DNA of 64,000 nt from Verrucomicrobium sp. BvORR106 (GCF_000739655.1 NZ_BATR01000130.1:62001-126000); one strand, 5' to 3'. Numbered from the stretch's first letter, positions 23,900 through 33,438 are shown. The notes: generated by a model from the letters alone, not told the origin. Numbers and translations: made by a program.

Positions 23900-24913
23900 A
23901 TGGATTCAGCCTCACTTTCTCCCGCTCCGTCCGAAAGCTCCGTTACCGCCGATGACATCCGCGCTGCATCCTCATGGGTGGAGCCGTTGCGGGAGGAGAT
24001 TGCCCGGGTTCTGGTAGGCCAGAATGACTTGGTGGACCGGCTCCTCATTGCGCTGCTGACCAACGGTCACGTGCTTCTCGAGGGTGTGCCCGGTCTGGCC
24101 AAGACGTTGACCGTCCGCACCCTGGCCTCCTGTTTGCACGCACGCTTTCAGCGCATTCAGTTCACACCAGACCTGCTTCCGGCCGATGTCGTGGGCACCA
24201 TGATCTTCAATCCACGGGAAGGCACCTTCTCCCCGCGGCTGGGTCCGGTGTTTGCGAACCTCGTCCTTGCGGATGAAATCAACCGTGCACCTGCCAAGGT
24301 GCAAAGTGCCCTGTTGGAAGCCATGCAGGAGCGGCAGGTCACCATCGGCGACACCACCTACAGCCTTCCGAATCCGTTCGTGGTTCTGGCCACCCAGAAC
24401 CCCATCGATCAGGAAGGGACCTACACCCTGCCGGAAGCACAGCTCGACCGCTTCCTGCTGAAGATCCGGGTGGACTATCCCACCATCGCTGAGGAGCGCC
24501 TGGTCTTGGATCGTATGGCGACCTCCAAGCCCAACCTGGAAGTCTCACCGGTCATTCAGATCCAGCAGATCGCCAACAGCCGGGCCCTGGTGAATGGCAT
24601 CCACATGGATGACAAGGTCAAGGATTACATCGTCGGCCTCATTTATGCCACGCGTCATCCAGAAGGGGTCATCAGCCACCTGCGCAATTTGATCCGCTGC
24701 GGGGCATCCCCGCGTGGCACCATCAACCTCGCGCTTGCTGCCAAGGCCAATGCCTTCCTCGCGGGGCGCGACTATGTGACGCCACACGACGTCAAGGCCC
24801 TCGCTCCCGACATTTTGCGCCACCGCATCCTGCTCACTTATGAAGCGGAGGCCGAAGGGGTCACCACAGAAGACATCGTTGCCCAGCTGCTGAGCAAATT
24901 GCCGGTGCCCTGA
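23900..24913 (+). CDS. MoxR family AAA+ ATPase
   Basis: The protein has 337 residues. Walker A is EGVPGLAKTLTVR (about 57), Walker B is LVLADEINRAPAKVQSALLEAMQERQVTI (about 116), and sensor and arginine-finger regions follow (LATQNPIDQEGTYTLPEAQLDRFLLKI). MoxR ATPases act as chaperones that activate partner proteins carrying von Willebrand A domains, and such partners are encoded directly downstream. It starts a seven-gene run (MoxR, DUF58, DUF4381, BatA, BatB/C, BatD, BatE) with 9-20 base gaps, a clear operon. Confidence 0.95.
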   Translation: MDSASLSPAPSESSVTADDIRAASSWVEPLREEIARVLVGQNDLVDRLLIALLTNGHVLLEGVPGLAKTLTVRTLASCLHARFQRIQFTPDLLPADVVGTMIFNPREGTFSPRLGPVFANLVLADEINRAPAKVQSALLEAMQERQVTIGDTTYSLPNPFVVLATQNPIDQEGTYTLPEAQLDRFLLKIRVDYPTIAEERLVLDRMATSKPNLEVSPVIQIQQIANSRALVNGIHMDDKVKDYIVGLIYATRHPEGVISHLRNLIRCGASPRGTINLALAAKANAFLAGRDYVTPHDVKALAPDILRHRILLTYEAEAEGVTTEDIVAQLLSKLPVP

Positions 24914-24933
24914 TTCCGGCCCAGTCCCCTGCC

Positions 24934-25842
24934 ATGCTTCCCCCCTCTGACAACGAAGCCCGCATCAACCGCATCCTCAAGAGGGTGCGGAAGATCGAGC
25001 TTATCACGAGGGGTCTGGTAAAAGAAACCCTCGGCGGGGCCTATCACAGCCGGTTCAAAGGCCAGGGCATTGAGTTCGACGACTTCCGGGAATACCAGCC
25101 GGGAGACGATGTGCGTTTCCTCGACTGGAACGTCACTGCCCGCCTGAATGAACCCTACGTCCGCAAGTACGTGGAAGAACGGGAGATGACCGTCCTCCTC
25201 CTCGTGGATGTCAGCCGGAGTGGTGACTATGGCAGTGGAGAAGACAGCAAACGGGAGCGCGCTGCGGAAGTGGCGGCTGTCTTTGCCTTCAGCGCCTTGC
25301 AGAACCAGGACAAGGTGGGGCTGGCGATGTTCTCCAGCGAGGTTGAGTTTTACCTCCCAGCCCGCAAGGGCACCGGACAGGCACTGCGCATCGTCCGGGA
25401 GATCCTCAACTTCCAGCCCACCCGGCGCGGTACTGACCTTGAACCCGCGCTGAACCTTGCTGTCCAGCGCATCCCTCACCGGGCATTGGTGTTTGTGATC
25501 TCAGATTTTATCGCTCCCGGCGGTCCCGCCCCGTGGGAGAAGGCCCTCCGTGCCGCCTCCAGCAAACATGATGTGGTGGCCGTGGAAGTGGTGGACCCGC
25601 GCGAGATGGAACTGCCCAGTGTGGGCCGGGTCTGCCTGGAGGATCCAGAGACCATGCAGCAGGTCATTGTTAATACATCAAACCCGCGCGTCCGTCGTGA
25701 ATTCGCCGCCCGTGCCCAGGCCATGCGGGAAAACCTGACGGGTATGTTCAACCGGAACAACATCGAGAACATCGTCATTCATACTGACTCGGACTACCTT
25801 CCGGCCCTCCGGAGTTATTTCCGTTCCCGGCGTCGCCGCTGA
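24934..25842 (+). CDS. DUF58 domain protein (MoxR partner)
   Basis: The protein has 302 residues. The DUF58 signature is visible at HSRFKGQGIEFDDFREYQPGDDVRFLDWNVTAR (about 42-74). It is followed by a VWA-like fold beginning with VLLLVDVSRSGDYG, a degenerate MIDAS, near 87. It is cytoplasmic, with no membrane helix. DUF58 proteins are almost always encoded next to MoxR and are thought to link the ATPase to Bat proteins. It lies 20 bases after moxR. Confidence 0.93.
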   Translation: MLPPSDNEARINRILKRVRKIELITRGLVKETLGGAYHSRFKGQGIEFDDFREYQPGDDVRFLDWNVTARLNEPYVRKYVEEREMTVLLLVDVSRSGDYGSGEDSKRERAAEVAAVFAFSALQNQDKVGLAMFSSEVEFYLPARKGTGQALRIVREILNFQPTRRGTDLEPALNLAVQRIPHRALVFVISDFIAPGGPAPWEKALRAASSKHDVVAVEVVDPREMELPSVGRVCLEDPETMQQVIVNTSNPRVRREFAARAQAMRENLTGMFNRNNIENIVIHTDSDYLPALRSYFRSRRRR

Positions 25843-25851
25843 TCCCGCCCC

Positions 25852-26580
25852 ATGAGCCACCGTCTTTCCAGCATGGCGATCCTGGGCGGGCTGCTTTCCG
25901 CAGCCTGGGGGGGCTCGGTGTTTGCCCAGCAACGGGAGCCGGTGAATCTCACCCCGCTGCCCTTTCCTGAGATCGATACCCCGCAGCTCCCGGTGCCCGG
26001 CCTTTCATGGTGGGTCATCGCTGGAGGCATCGTTCTCCTTACCGCTCTGATGGCCCTCCTGGTGCTTCTGCTCCTCCGGACCCGGGGCAACCGTCCCCCG
26101 GTGCCCCCGCCCCACCCACTGAAGCATGCCTTGCAGCGGCTGGAGACGCTGCGAGCGTCCGTAGGCTCCATGGATCCCGCTGAAACCGGGCATGAAGTTT
26201 CCGTGATCCTGCGGGACTACCAGCAGGCGCGATACCGGGTACCCGCCCCCTACCTGACCACCGAGGAGCTCTACGGTGGCACCGCGCTGGAGTCACGGGA
26301 AGACGTTCGGAGTCGATTCAGCCCTCTGGCGAGAATCTATGACCGCCTGTCCTTCGGCCGGATCCCCGCCACCCCGGCCGACGCCGGCAGACTGATCCAG
26401 GATGCCATCGCCGCCCTGCAGGAGGAACGTATCTACCTTCCGACAGCGGGTGCAGCAGCGCTTCCAGCGTTGGACGAGGACATCTCCCTCGCGCCAGAGC
26501 CCACCGCGCTGCAGCCCCCTCCCTTGCCAGCAGCTTCCCCCTTGCCAAATCACGTCGAAAAGCCAGCCAGTTTGAGTTGA
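25852..26580 (+). CDS. DUF4381-like membrane protein of the Bat operon
   Basis: The protein has 242 residues: a signal peptide (about 1-25, ending VFAQQ), a short periplasmic segment with PLPFPEIDTPQLPVPG, and one membrane helix (about 45-72, WWVIAGGIVLLTALMALLVLLLL). The cytoplasmic tail starts with a proline run and continues with a helical region including LRDYQQARYRVPAPYLTTEELYG. This order is typical of the DUF4381 proteins found between DUF58 and BatA genes. The tail may dock onto MoxR or DUF58; that is inference. The last 60 residues are low-complexity and proline-rich. Confidence 0.78.
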   Translation: MSHRLSSMAILGGLLSAAWGGSVFAQQREPVNLTPLPFPEIDTPQLPVPGLSWWVIAGGIVLLTALMALLVLLLLRTRGNRPPVPPPHPLKHALQRLETLRASVGSMDPAETGHEVSVILRDYQQARYRVPAPYLTTEELYGGTALESREDVRSRFSPLARIYDRLSFGRIPATPADAGRLIQDAIAALQEERIYLPTAGAAALPALDEDISLAPEPTALQPPPLPAASPLPNHVEKPASLS

Positions 26581-26598
26581 TCTCTTCCTCCCAGCGTC

Positions 26599-27618
26599 AT
26601 GCCCATTCCCTTCATGCCTGAACATCAGCTCGCCAATCCTTGGTGGCTGCTGTTGCTGCTGGCTCTGCCAGTTCTGGCCTGGCTGCGCGGGCGGGCCGGA
26701 GATGCACCCGCCATGTCGTTCCCCATGGCTGGGTTGCTCGTAGAATTGGGGTACCCTACTAGAAGCCGTTCCAAAGGGCTGGCCTTCAACCTTCTCCATC
26801 TGGCCCTGGTTCCCGCCATCTTCGCTCTCGCCAGGCCCCAGAAGGTCATTTCCTATGATGAACTGAAGTCCGAAGGCATCGGTATCGTGGTGGCCTTCGA
26901 CGTGTCCCTCTCCATGAGAATCCGGGACTTCTACATCGGCAACCGCCAGGTGGACCGCATGACTGCGGCCAAACGTGTACTGGTGGATTTCATCAAAGGG
27001 CGTCCGAATGACCGCATCGGCATTGTGGCGTTCGGCGGCGCTCCTTACAACCCCTGCCCGCCCACGCTGGATCACGACTGGCTGCTCAACAACATGGACC
27101 GGATCCAGACCGGGATCATGGAGGATGGCACCGCCATCGGGTCAGGTATCGCCGCAGCGGCCCGCCGATTGGACCAACTGGAGGTCAAGAGCAAGGTCAT
27201 CTTGCTGATGACCGACGGCGCCAACAACAGCGGCAAGCTGAGCCCCCAAGATGCGGCGCGGCTGGCCGCCACCCTCGGCATCCGCATCCACGCCATTTCC
27301 ATTGGCACCCCGGGCATGCACCCCATCTACATGCCCAATGGGCCGCCCATCAACTCGGGCCGCCAGGAGTTCGACCCCGAAACACTCCAGGAAGTCGCCA
27401 ACATTGGCAGCGGCAGCTTTTTCAGGGCGGAGGACCTCTCCACCCTGGAGCGCATCTTCAAGACGATTGACGAAATGGAACGTACCGAGATTGAGCGACG
27501 CAAAATTGTCGAAACCGAGGACGTCTATTTTTGGTTTCTTCTGGCAGCTGCCGTGCTGGGAGGAGTCTATCTTATCTGGAAGCAGTCGGCCGGTCACACT
27601 TCCCCGTCCATTGCCTGA
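26599..27618 (+). CDS. BatA-like von Willebrand factor A membrane protein
   Basis: The protein has 339 residues. An N-terminal helix (PWWLLLLLALPVLAWLRG) and a second one (LAFNLLHLALVPAIFALARP) anchor it. The VWA domain follows at about 92-290 with a MIDAS of DVSLSM (near 102), a Thr in DGTAIGSG (near 177) and LMTDGANN (near 202). A C-terminal helix (FWFLLAAAVLGGVYLIW) closes it. This is BatA order: the VWA faces the periplasm or cytoplasmic face between helices and depends on MoxR. It is 16-18 bases from both neighbours. Confidence 0.93.
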   Translation: MPIPFMPEHQLANPWWLLLLLALPVLAWLRGRAGDAPAMSFPMAGLLVELGYPTRSRSKGLAFNLLHLALVPAIFALARPQKVISYDELKSEGIGIVVAFDVSLSMRIRDFYIGNRQVDRMTAAKRVLVDFIKGRPNDRIGIVAFGGAPYNPCPPTLDHDWLLNNMDRIQTGIMEDGTAIGSGIAAAARRLDQLEVKSKVILLMTDGANNSGKLSPQDAARLAATLGIRIHAISIGTPGMHPIYMPNGPPINSGRQEFDPETLQEVANIGSGSFFRAEDLSTLERIFKTIDEMERTEIERRKIVETEDVYFWFLLAAAVLGGVYLIWKQSAGHTSPSIA

Positions 27619-27634
27619 GCCCCTCTAGCAAACC

Positions 27635-29590
27635 ATGAACTTCGGAGCGCCCAGTTTCGCCTACCTGCTCTTCCTGCTGCCATTGCTGGCGCTGCTGAAG
27701 ATCGTGGCAGACGCCAACGGGCTGAAGGCCATCCAGGCATTTGCCACCTCAGAACGGCTGCGAAACCAGCTGCTCGGGGGCGCGTCGCGTATGTGGTCCA
27801 GCCTGCACTTTGGCCTTCAGTTGCTGGGCCTTGGTTTCTTTGTCATCGCGCTCACTCGTCCGCAATACGGTCTGGAAACCCGCGTCGATGAACGGACGGG
27901 ACGAAACATCTTTATCGCCATCGACACCTCGAAGTCCATGCTCGCGGACGATGTGTCCCCCAATCGCCTTGGTCGCGCCAAGCTGGCCGCCCAGGACTTG
28001 CTGGAGAAGCTGCCCAATGATCGCGTGGGCATCATTGCCTTTGCCGGTCGCGCCTACCTTCAAGCCCCGCTCACCAATGACCACGAGGCGGTGGTCGAGT
28101 GCATTCAGTCACTGGATCACACGACTATTCCCCGCGGCGGCAGCAGCATTGCCTCGGCCATCCAGCTGGCTGTCGAAACCGTCGACAAGGTGAAGGGCCG
28201 TGAGCATGGCATGGTGCTCTTCACCGATGGCCAGGAAACCGATGAAGCCACTCTGACTGCCGCACGGATGGCGGCGCAGAAAGGCCTGATCGTCGTGCCA
28301 GTGGGCTTGGGCACCGCCGAAGGGGCCTTGATTCCAGATCCGGATGAACAGAGCAACGGGGGGTACTTGCGCGATGAAGCTGGGAACGTCATCAATACCC
28401 GGCTCGAGGCCCCTTTGCTCCAGGAAGTGGCCAAGATCACCGGGGGGGAGTATGTGCCGCTGGGCACCCAGGCGCTGACCCAGAGTCTTGTCGCACGCCT
28501 GTTGGGCCAGCTGGAACGACAGAAGCTGGACTCACAGAAGGATACCCGCCCCATCGAGCGTTACCAGTGGCCTCTGGCAATGGGAATCGCCTGCATCTGC
28601 CTTTCCCTGATGATGCGCCCCTCCTCGCGGCGTCGTATCAAGGCCGCACCTTTGCCCGTGGATCCCCAGGCCACCCTGCACCATCCCGTCACTCCTTCCC
28701 TTCCAGCCATGGCCTCTACCGCTGCTCCCACCGCCTTGCTGGCGGGATGCCTCCTGCTTTTGGGCGGCTCCCTGCACGGTGCCACCCCCATGGATCTGGA
28801 GCGCGCCCGGCGTGCCTATGAGAGTGGTCGCTATGAGGCTGCGCGAAACTCCTACCAGCAGCTGCTGGCCGATGAGAAACCTCCTGTGTCCAAGGAAGAC
28901 CTGTCCTATGGCCTGGGCGCTTCTGACTTCCAGCTTAAGGATTACGATCACTCGGTGAAGGCCTTTAGCGATGCGGCCAAGTCCCGGAACAAGGGGTTGC
29001 AGAAGCAGGCCCTGCGGGGACTGGCCACCGCTCTCTACAACCAGGGTGACCTGTCCCTCAGCAAACAGCCTGATTACACGGTTCGGGCATGGACGGATTC
29101 TCTGAATCACTTCGACACCGCGCTGGATCTCGACAAGGACAACGTCGAGCTCAAGACAAACCGCGACTTCGTGCAGGCTAGACTCGATGAACTGAAGAAG
29201 CAGATCGAGATGCAGAAGCAGCAGCCCAAACCCGACAAGGACAAACAGAACGGCAAGGGAAAGGGTGAAGGCGAGCCCAAGGAAGGTGAAGGCGAGGGTA
29301 AACCCGATGAGCCTCAGGACGGGAGCTCCGATCAGAAGAAGCAGACGGATGCCATGGAACAGAAGTCCGGAGACCTGCCGGAAGGCGAGCTTCGTGCCGG
29401 CGAATCAGGCAAGCCCGACGACAAAGGCCAAGGCGAGAAACAGGAGCCTGGCGATGAGAGCAAGGTGAATGACAAGACCGGTTTCAGCCCTCAAGAAGCT
29501 CGCAATCAGCTCCGGAATTACGCCAACGACCAACAGTCGGTCCAGTATCTGCAGCGTCGTGAACAGCCCCATGGCGGCAAGGACTACTAG
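27635..29590 (+). CDS. BatB-BatC fusion: VWA domain plus TPR protein
   Basis: The protein has 651 residues. The first half is BatB-like: membrane helices at about 5-25 and 55-75, then VWA at about 85-290 with DTSKSM, GGSSIASA and FTDGQETDE, then another helix at about 310-327. From residue 359 a stretch starting MASTAAPTALLAGCLLLLGGSLHGA looks like a complete signal peptide. TPR-type helices (RRAYESGRYEAARNSYQQL, then LNHFDTALDLDKDNVELKTNRD) and a long Lys/Glu/Gly/Pro-rich tail follow, as in BatC. BatB and BatC are usually separate genes, so this looks like a fusion. An internal start at 28709 is possible but has no clear ribosome-binding site. Confidence 0.9.
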   Translation: MNFGAPSFAYLLFLLPLLALLKIVADANGLKAIQAFATSERLRNQLLGGASRMWSSLHFGLQLLGLGFFVIALTRPQYGLETRVDERTGRNIFIAIDTSKSMLADDVSPNRLGRAKLAAQDLLEKLPNDRVGIIAFAGRAYLQAPLTNDHEAVVECIQSLDHTTIPRGGSSIASAIQLAVETVDKVKGREHGMVLFTDGQETDEATLTAARMAAQKGLIVVPVGLGTAEGALIPDPDEQSNGGYLRDEAGNVINTRLEAPLLQEVAKITGGEYVPLGTQALTQSLVARLLGQLERQKLDSQKDTRPIERYQWPLAMGIACICLSLMMRPSSRRRIKAAPLPVDPQATLHHPVTPSLPAMASTAAPTALLAGCLLLLGGSLHGATPMDLERARRAYESGRYEAARNSYQQLLADEKPPVSKEDLSYGLGASDFQLKDYDHSVKAFSDAAKSRNKGLQKQALRGLATALYNQGDLSLSKQPDYTVRAWTDSLNHFDTALDLDKDNVELKTNRDFVQARLDELKKQIEMQKQQPKPDKDKQNGKGKGEGEPKEGEGEGKPDEPQDGSSDQKKQTDAMEQKSGDLPEGELRAGESGKPDDKGQGEKQEPGDESKVNDKTGFSPQEARNQLRNYANDQQSVQYLQRREQPHGGKDY

Positions 29591-29606
29591 CCGTCGCATC
29601 GTCTCC

Positions 29607-31349
29607 ATGAATTTGAAGCCTACTCCTTACCGCCTGTCGGCCTTCTGCCTGTTGTTGGCGGGCCTCATGGCGTTTCTGGCCACGGGTGCCCTTGCCAAAG
29701 GGCCCAAGGTGAGCGCCACCGTCGAGCCTGACGCGATTCAGCCCGGCGGGTTTGCCCTTTTTGTGATCACCATTGAGGAGGGCAATGCTGACGAGGCCAC
29801 GCCCTTGGTGCTCCCCGCGAACGTGGAGCTGGCTCATCCCCTGCCCTCCACCGGCAGGCCCCAGAGCGGCGGCCGCTTCCAGTACGCTTCCACTATCACC
29901 TGGCAGATCACCTCAGACGTCCCGGGCACCCATACGATTCCCGCTCAGGAGTTGCACATCAACGGTGTCCCCTACAAGACCAACGCCACCAAACTGGTCG
30001 TCCGTGATGACCCGGATGCCGGAAATCAGCTGGAGCCCCTGATGACTCTGGAGACGGCCAAACGCCAGATCTATGTGGGTGAAGTGGTGCCAGTGACGGT
30101 CAACCTCTATGCCCACCGGCAGACCTTTGTCCGACGCATCGGGTTGATCGAACTGCCGAAGGACAACTTCGCCATTCAGCGTTTCCCCACGCAGCCGAAT
30201 GAGTCCGTCATCACCATCGGCAACGTCCCCTACCGGGCCTATGCCTACCAGAGCACGCTCTCCGCACTCAAGCCTGGAAAGTTCAAGCTCGGTCCGGCCA
30301 CCGCTGAAGTGATTCTGGACATTCCCTCCAGTGCCCGCGAGCCGTTCCTCCATCCTCTGCTGAACCAGATGGAGCCCCGCAAACTGCGCCCTTCCTGCAA
30401 TGAAATCGAGATCCAGGTGATTCCTCTTCCAGAAGAAGGACGGCCCAAGGATTTCAAAGGCGTGGTGGGCGATTTTGAGATCACCATGACGGCGGATCCC
30501 AAGAGCCTCAACGTGGGGGATCCCATCTCGGTGGATATCACCATCACTGGTACGGGGAACTTCGACGCCTTGATGATGCCTGCCATGGTGGAGCAAAACG
30601 ACTGGAAGCTCTATCCCCCGAAACGCTACAACACCGAGTCTCCAAACGAGCCATCGGACGCCTCAGGCCAGCACATCGGTTTCAGCCAGGTGATCGTTCC
30701 CAAGGGACCTTTGAAGAACATTCCTCCCTTTGAGTTCAGTTTCTTCAGCCCCATCAAAAAGCAGTATGTGACCCTTCGTACCAAGCCGGTGGCCATTCAG
30801 GTCAAAGGCGTTGCTCCATCTGCGCCAGCACCGGCTGCTGCAGCCTCCACGTCCACAGCGGGAACACCGTCGGTTGGGAAGCTGCCCGATGAATTGGAGA
30901 AAGTGCCCACGGTGCAACCAATCGTGACCGACATTCTGACAGTGATGCCCTCGCAGGCCAGCCTCCTGGCCTCCCGTCCCGCCCTCTGGCGCAGCCAGCG
31001 TTTCCTGGTGGCCAATGCGGCTGCGTTTGGCCTGCTGGCCGTCCTCATCGTGGGCAAGCTTCTCACCCACTGGCTCCGTGAGCGCCGCAACCTGAACGAC
31101 GCGGCGACTCGCAAACTCTGGCGCGACCTGAACGCCCGTGGTCTTTCCCGTGAGCAGTTCTACACTTTGGCTGCCCGCTATGCAGAATCCCGGCGACTCA
31201 CGGGTGAGCAGGTTCAACCCATTCTGGAGCACCACGAGAAGTACTCGTTCTCACCAGGTGCCGCAGAAGCCGGCCGCGAGCCTGTGCCCTCCGTGGAGAA
31301 GTCCTCTGTACTGGCCACCCTCCGCTCCGCCCCTGTCCTTCAGGCCTGA
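29607..31349 (+). CDS. BatD family protein (oxygen tolerance)
   Basis: The protein has about 580 residues: a signal peptide (about 1-33, ending ATGALA), a large periplasmic region of beta-rich repeats starting VSATVEPDAIQPGGFALFVI, and motifs such as RQIYVGEVVPVTVNLYA and DFEITMTADPKSLNVGDPISVDITITG. A proline/alanine linker, a single helix (about 490-510, FLVANAAAFGLLAVLIVGKLL) and a cytoplasmic tail complete it. This is the BatD layout. I chose ATG 29607, 16 bases after the previous stop. The longer frame open from 29469 overlaps the BatB/C tail and lacks a signal peptide at its start. Confidence 0.9.
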   Translation: MNLKPTPYRLSAFCLLLAGLMAFLATGALAKGPKVSATVEPDAIQPGGFALFVITIEEGNADEATPLVLPANVELAHPLPSTGRPQSGGRFQYASTITWQITSDVPGTHTIPAQELHINGVPYKTNATKLVVRDDPDAGNQLEPLMTLETAKRQIYVGEVVPVTVNLYAHRQTFVRRIGLIELPKDNFAIQRFPTQPNESVITIGNVPYRAYAYQSTLSALKPGKFKLGPATAEVILDIPSSAREPFLHPLLNQMEPRKLRPSCNEIEIQVIPLPEEGRPKDFKGVVGDFEITMTADPKSLNVGDPISVDITITGTGNFDALMMPAMVEQNDWKLYPPKRYNTESPNEPSDASGQHIGFSQVIVPKGPLKNIPPFEFSFFSPIKKQYVTLRTKPVAIQVKGVAPSAPAPAAAASTSTAGTPSVGKLPDELEKVPTVQPIVTDILTVMPSQASLLASRPALWRSQRFLVANAAAFGLLAVLIVGKLLTHWLRERRNLNDAATRKLWRDLNARGLSREQFYTLAARYAESRRLTGEQVQPILEHHEKYSFSPGAAEAGREPVPSVEKSSVLATLRSAPVLQA

Positions 31350-31366
31350 CGCTTTTCCTGTGTTCC

Positions 31367-32155
31367 ATGTTCCGTCATTTCCTCTTCCTCATTGCCACTT
31401 TCGTCCTCGCCTCCTCGGCCCCCGCCCAGGAGGAGTCGGTCCAGTCCCGCTATGCCGATGCCAAGGGGGCCTTTGACAAGGGTGACTTCGAGGGCGCTCG
31501 GAAAATGGCTGAGAAGATGGTCGCGCAGGGGCAGCTCAGTCGAGAGGCTTTTCAGTTGCTGGGGAATGCCCACTACCGTCTCGGTCATCTCGGCGAGGCT
31601 TCCCTCTATTTCCGACGAGCCAATCTGTTTCCGCCAGTCGAGCCGGAGGTGAGGCAGAATCTCGCCCATATCCGCGACCGGACCGGGCATGTCTCCTATC
31701 CTCGTAACGCCTTTCGGGAGCAGTACGCTGGGTTTCTCGGAAGAACGCAGTGGTTCGTCACCGCTGTCAGCGCTGCGTGGGTGGCGATCGGTTCGTTTGT
31801 TCTGGCCATCTTCCTCCGCCGGGGCAGTCCCCTTCGGGTCGGGCTTGCTTTCATTCGGGTGCTGGCGTTGATCGCAGCCGTGCTTGCGGGTCTCGGCTGG
31901 TATTGGAGACCCAGCTTTGAACGGATCGAGAAGGTGGCGATCGTGACCGTCCCAGACACCAAGGCCTACACGGCCGCCACGGTCACCGCGGGCACCGTTT
32001 CCGCCCTGCCGCCAGGCAGTGAAATCCGCCGTCTGGAAGACCGCGGCATCTGGAGCTATGTGGAGATCCCCGGCGACGACCAAAACCGGCGGGGCTGGGT
32101 GCAAAATGCCGCGTTCGAGCCTCTCTGGCCTTATCAGCGAGGCTATTTGGAGTAG
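31367..32155 (+). CDS. BatE-like TPR/SH3 membrane protein
   Basis: The protein has 262 residues: a signal peptide (about 1-21, SSAPA), TPR helices (YADAKGAFDKGDFEGARKMAEKM, AFQLLGNAHYRLGHLGEASLYFRRAN), two membrane helices (about 127-147 and 155-177), and a C-terminal SH3-like part (ALPPGSEIRRLEDRGIWSYVEI...RGWVQ). This is the BatE arrangement of TPR, two helices and an SH3-type domain. It ends the Bat operon; the next gene is 142 bases away with no visible terminator. Confidence 0.85.
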   Translation: MFRHFLFLIATFVLASSAPAQEESVQSRYADAKGAFDKGDFEGARKMAEKMVAQGQLSREAFQLLGNAHYRLGHLGEASLYFRRANLFPPVEPEVRQNLAHIRDRTGHVSYPRNAFREQYAGFLGRTQWFVTAVSAAWVAIGSFVLAIFLRRGSPLRVGLAFIRVLALIAAVLAGLGWYWRPSFERIEKVAIVTVPDTKAYTAATVTAGTVSALPPGSEIRRLEDRGIWSYVEIPGDDQNRRGWVQNAAFEPLWPYQRGYLE

Positions 32156-32297
32156 GCACTGGAAGGATTAAGCCTTAGCCACGCTACCGAAAGATCGTGT
32201 CGCTCTGAAGGGGCGGCCCAAATGGCGAGGCGAGTTCTCGTCTCTTGCGACTCTTTGCAGTTGCATCCGCCGTTCCCCCCGCCTTTGTTCCCGGCCA

Positions 32298-32771
32298 ATG
32301 GCCTCCCGCTACGTACACCGCGACATTGTTCAGTTCTCTGATACGGACATGGCGGGAATCATGCACTTCGCCAACTTTTTCCGCTTCATGGAGAGGGCGG
32401 AGCATGCGTTCTTCCGCTCCCTCGGCTACAGCATCATGGAGCGTCGGGAGCGATTCCCGGAAGACCAGCGTGTCGGCTGGCCCCGGGTGCACGCCTCCTG
32501 CGACTATGTTTCCCCCCTCCGGTTCGAGGATGAGGTGGAAGTGGAAGTGCTGGTGGACGAGATCCGCACCCGCTCCCTGAAGTACATCTTCCGCGTTCGC
32601 AAGACGGATGGCACCTTGGCTGCTGAAGGAAAGATCGCCGTCGTCTGTGTGCGGAAAGATCCCGAGACCCGCCAGATGAAAGCGGTGGCCATTCCCGCTC
32701 ATATTTTGGAAAAGATCGAAGTCGCTCCCGAAGAGGTGCGCAAAAGCATCCGTCCGCAAATTGCATCGTAA
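32298..32771 (+). CDS. Acyl-CoA thioesterase, 4-hydroxybenzoyl-CoA thioesterase type
   Basis: The protein has 157 residues of the single hot-dog fold. The signature is FSDTDMAGIMHFANFFRFMERAEHAF, with the catalytic aspartate in DTDMAG near residue 17, as in YbgC and 4-hydroxybenzoyl-CoA thioesterases. It hydrolyses an acyl-CoA thioester; the acyl group is unknown. It lies between the Bat operon and a DMT-type membrane protein plus a PaaK-like ligase. A shared role in aromatic or acyl-CoA metabolism is possible but weakly supported. Confidence 0.88.
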   Translation: MASRYVHRDIVQFSDTDMAGIMHFANFFRFMERAEHAFFRSLGYSIMERRERFPEDQRVGWPRVHASCDYVSPLRFEDEVEVEVLVDEIRTRSLKYIFRVRKTDGTLAAEGKIAVVCVRKDPETRQMKAVAIPAHILEKIEVAPEEVRKSIRPQIAS

Positions 32772-32886
32772 TACGAAGTTCTTGTCCAGAACTCGCCTTG
32801 GCTGACGTCTTTCTACCCCGCCCCCAACTCTTCAGTCAACGCATCACCAAAACCATCAAGTGAACGAGAAAGGCAGCAATAAACGC

Positions 32887-33438
32887 ATGAGCTGGCAGAT
32901 ATTCGCAGTGACGACAATGCTCTTCTGGGGCGTGTACGGAGTGTTACTTCACACCGGACGTCTGGGCATGATCGCGAGCGACGCAGGCAAGGCCGATGTG
33001 GCCAATGCCTCCATGAAGGCCTTCCTTCTGGTGGGCGCCGCATACTTTGTCGTGGCCGTCGTCGGGCCCCTCATTGTCCTCGCCAAGAACAACACCAACT
33101 GGAGCTTCACTGGCAAAGGGGTGACCTGGAGTTTCGTGGCCGGCACTGCCGGAGCCATCGGAGCTTTCACGCTCATTCTGGCGTTGGCCGCGGCCAACCG
33201 CGTGGGGTCCTCCCCGGCGGCGGTCATGTCCATCGTTTTTGGCGGTGCCCCGATCATCAACTCCATCGTGGCCCTCTCCATTCATCCGCCGGAAGGTGGA
33301 TTCAAGGCCATCCCGGTCCCCTTCTTCGTAGGCATCCTGATGGCTGCCTGTGGTGGCTTCTTGGTGGCCAAGTTCAGCCCCTCCAATGCCGCAGCGAAGA
33401 AACCCGCCGCCGCCGTGGCTCCCGGAGCCTCGCACTAG
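32887..33438 (+). CDS. DMT-superfamily-like membrane protein
   Basis: The protein has about 183 residues and five or six membrane helices, for example IFAVTTMLFWGVYGVLLHTG, AFLLVGAAYFVVAVVGPLIVLA, GVTWSFVAGTAGAIGAFTLILALAAA and FFVGILMAACGGFLVA, then a short Ala/Pro-rich tail. It resembles half of an EamA/DMT transporter, so it probably dimerises if it transports. ATG 32887 has a GAAAGG ribosome-binding sequence upstream; a GTG at 32860 is in frame but lacks one. The substrate is unknown. Confidence 0.7.
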   Translation: MSWQIFAVTTMLFWGVYGVLLHTGRLGMIASDAGKADVANASMKAFLLVGAAYFVVAVVGPLIVLAKNNTNWSFTGKGVTWSFVAGTAGAIGAFTLILALAAANRVGSSPAAVMSIVFGGAPIINSIVALSIHPPEGGFKAIPVPFFVGILMAACGGFLVAKFSPSNAAAKKPAAAVAPGASH

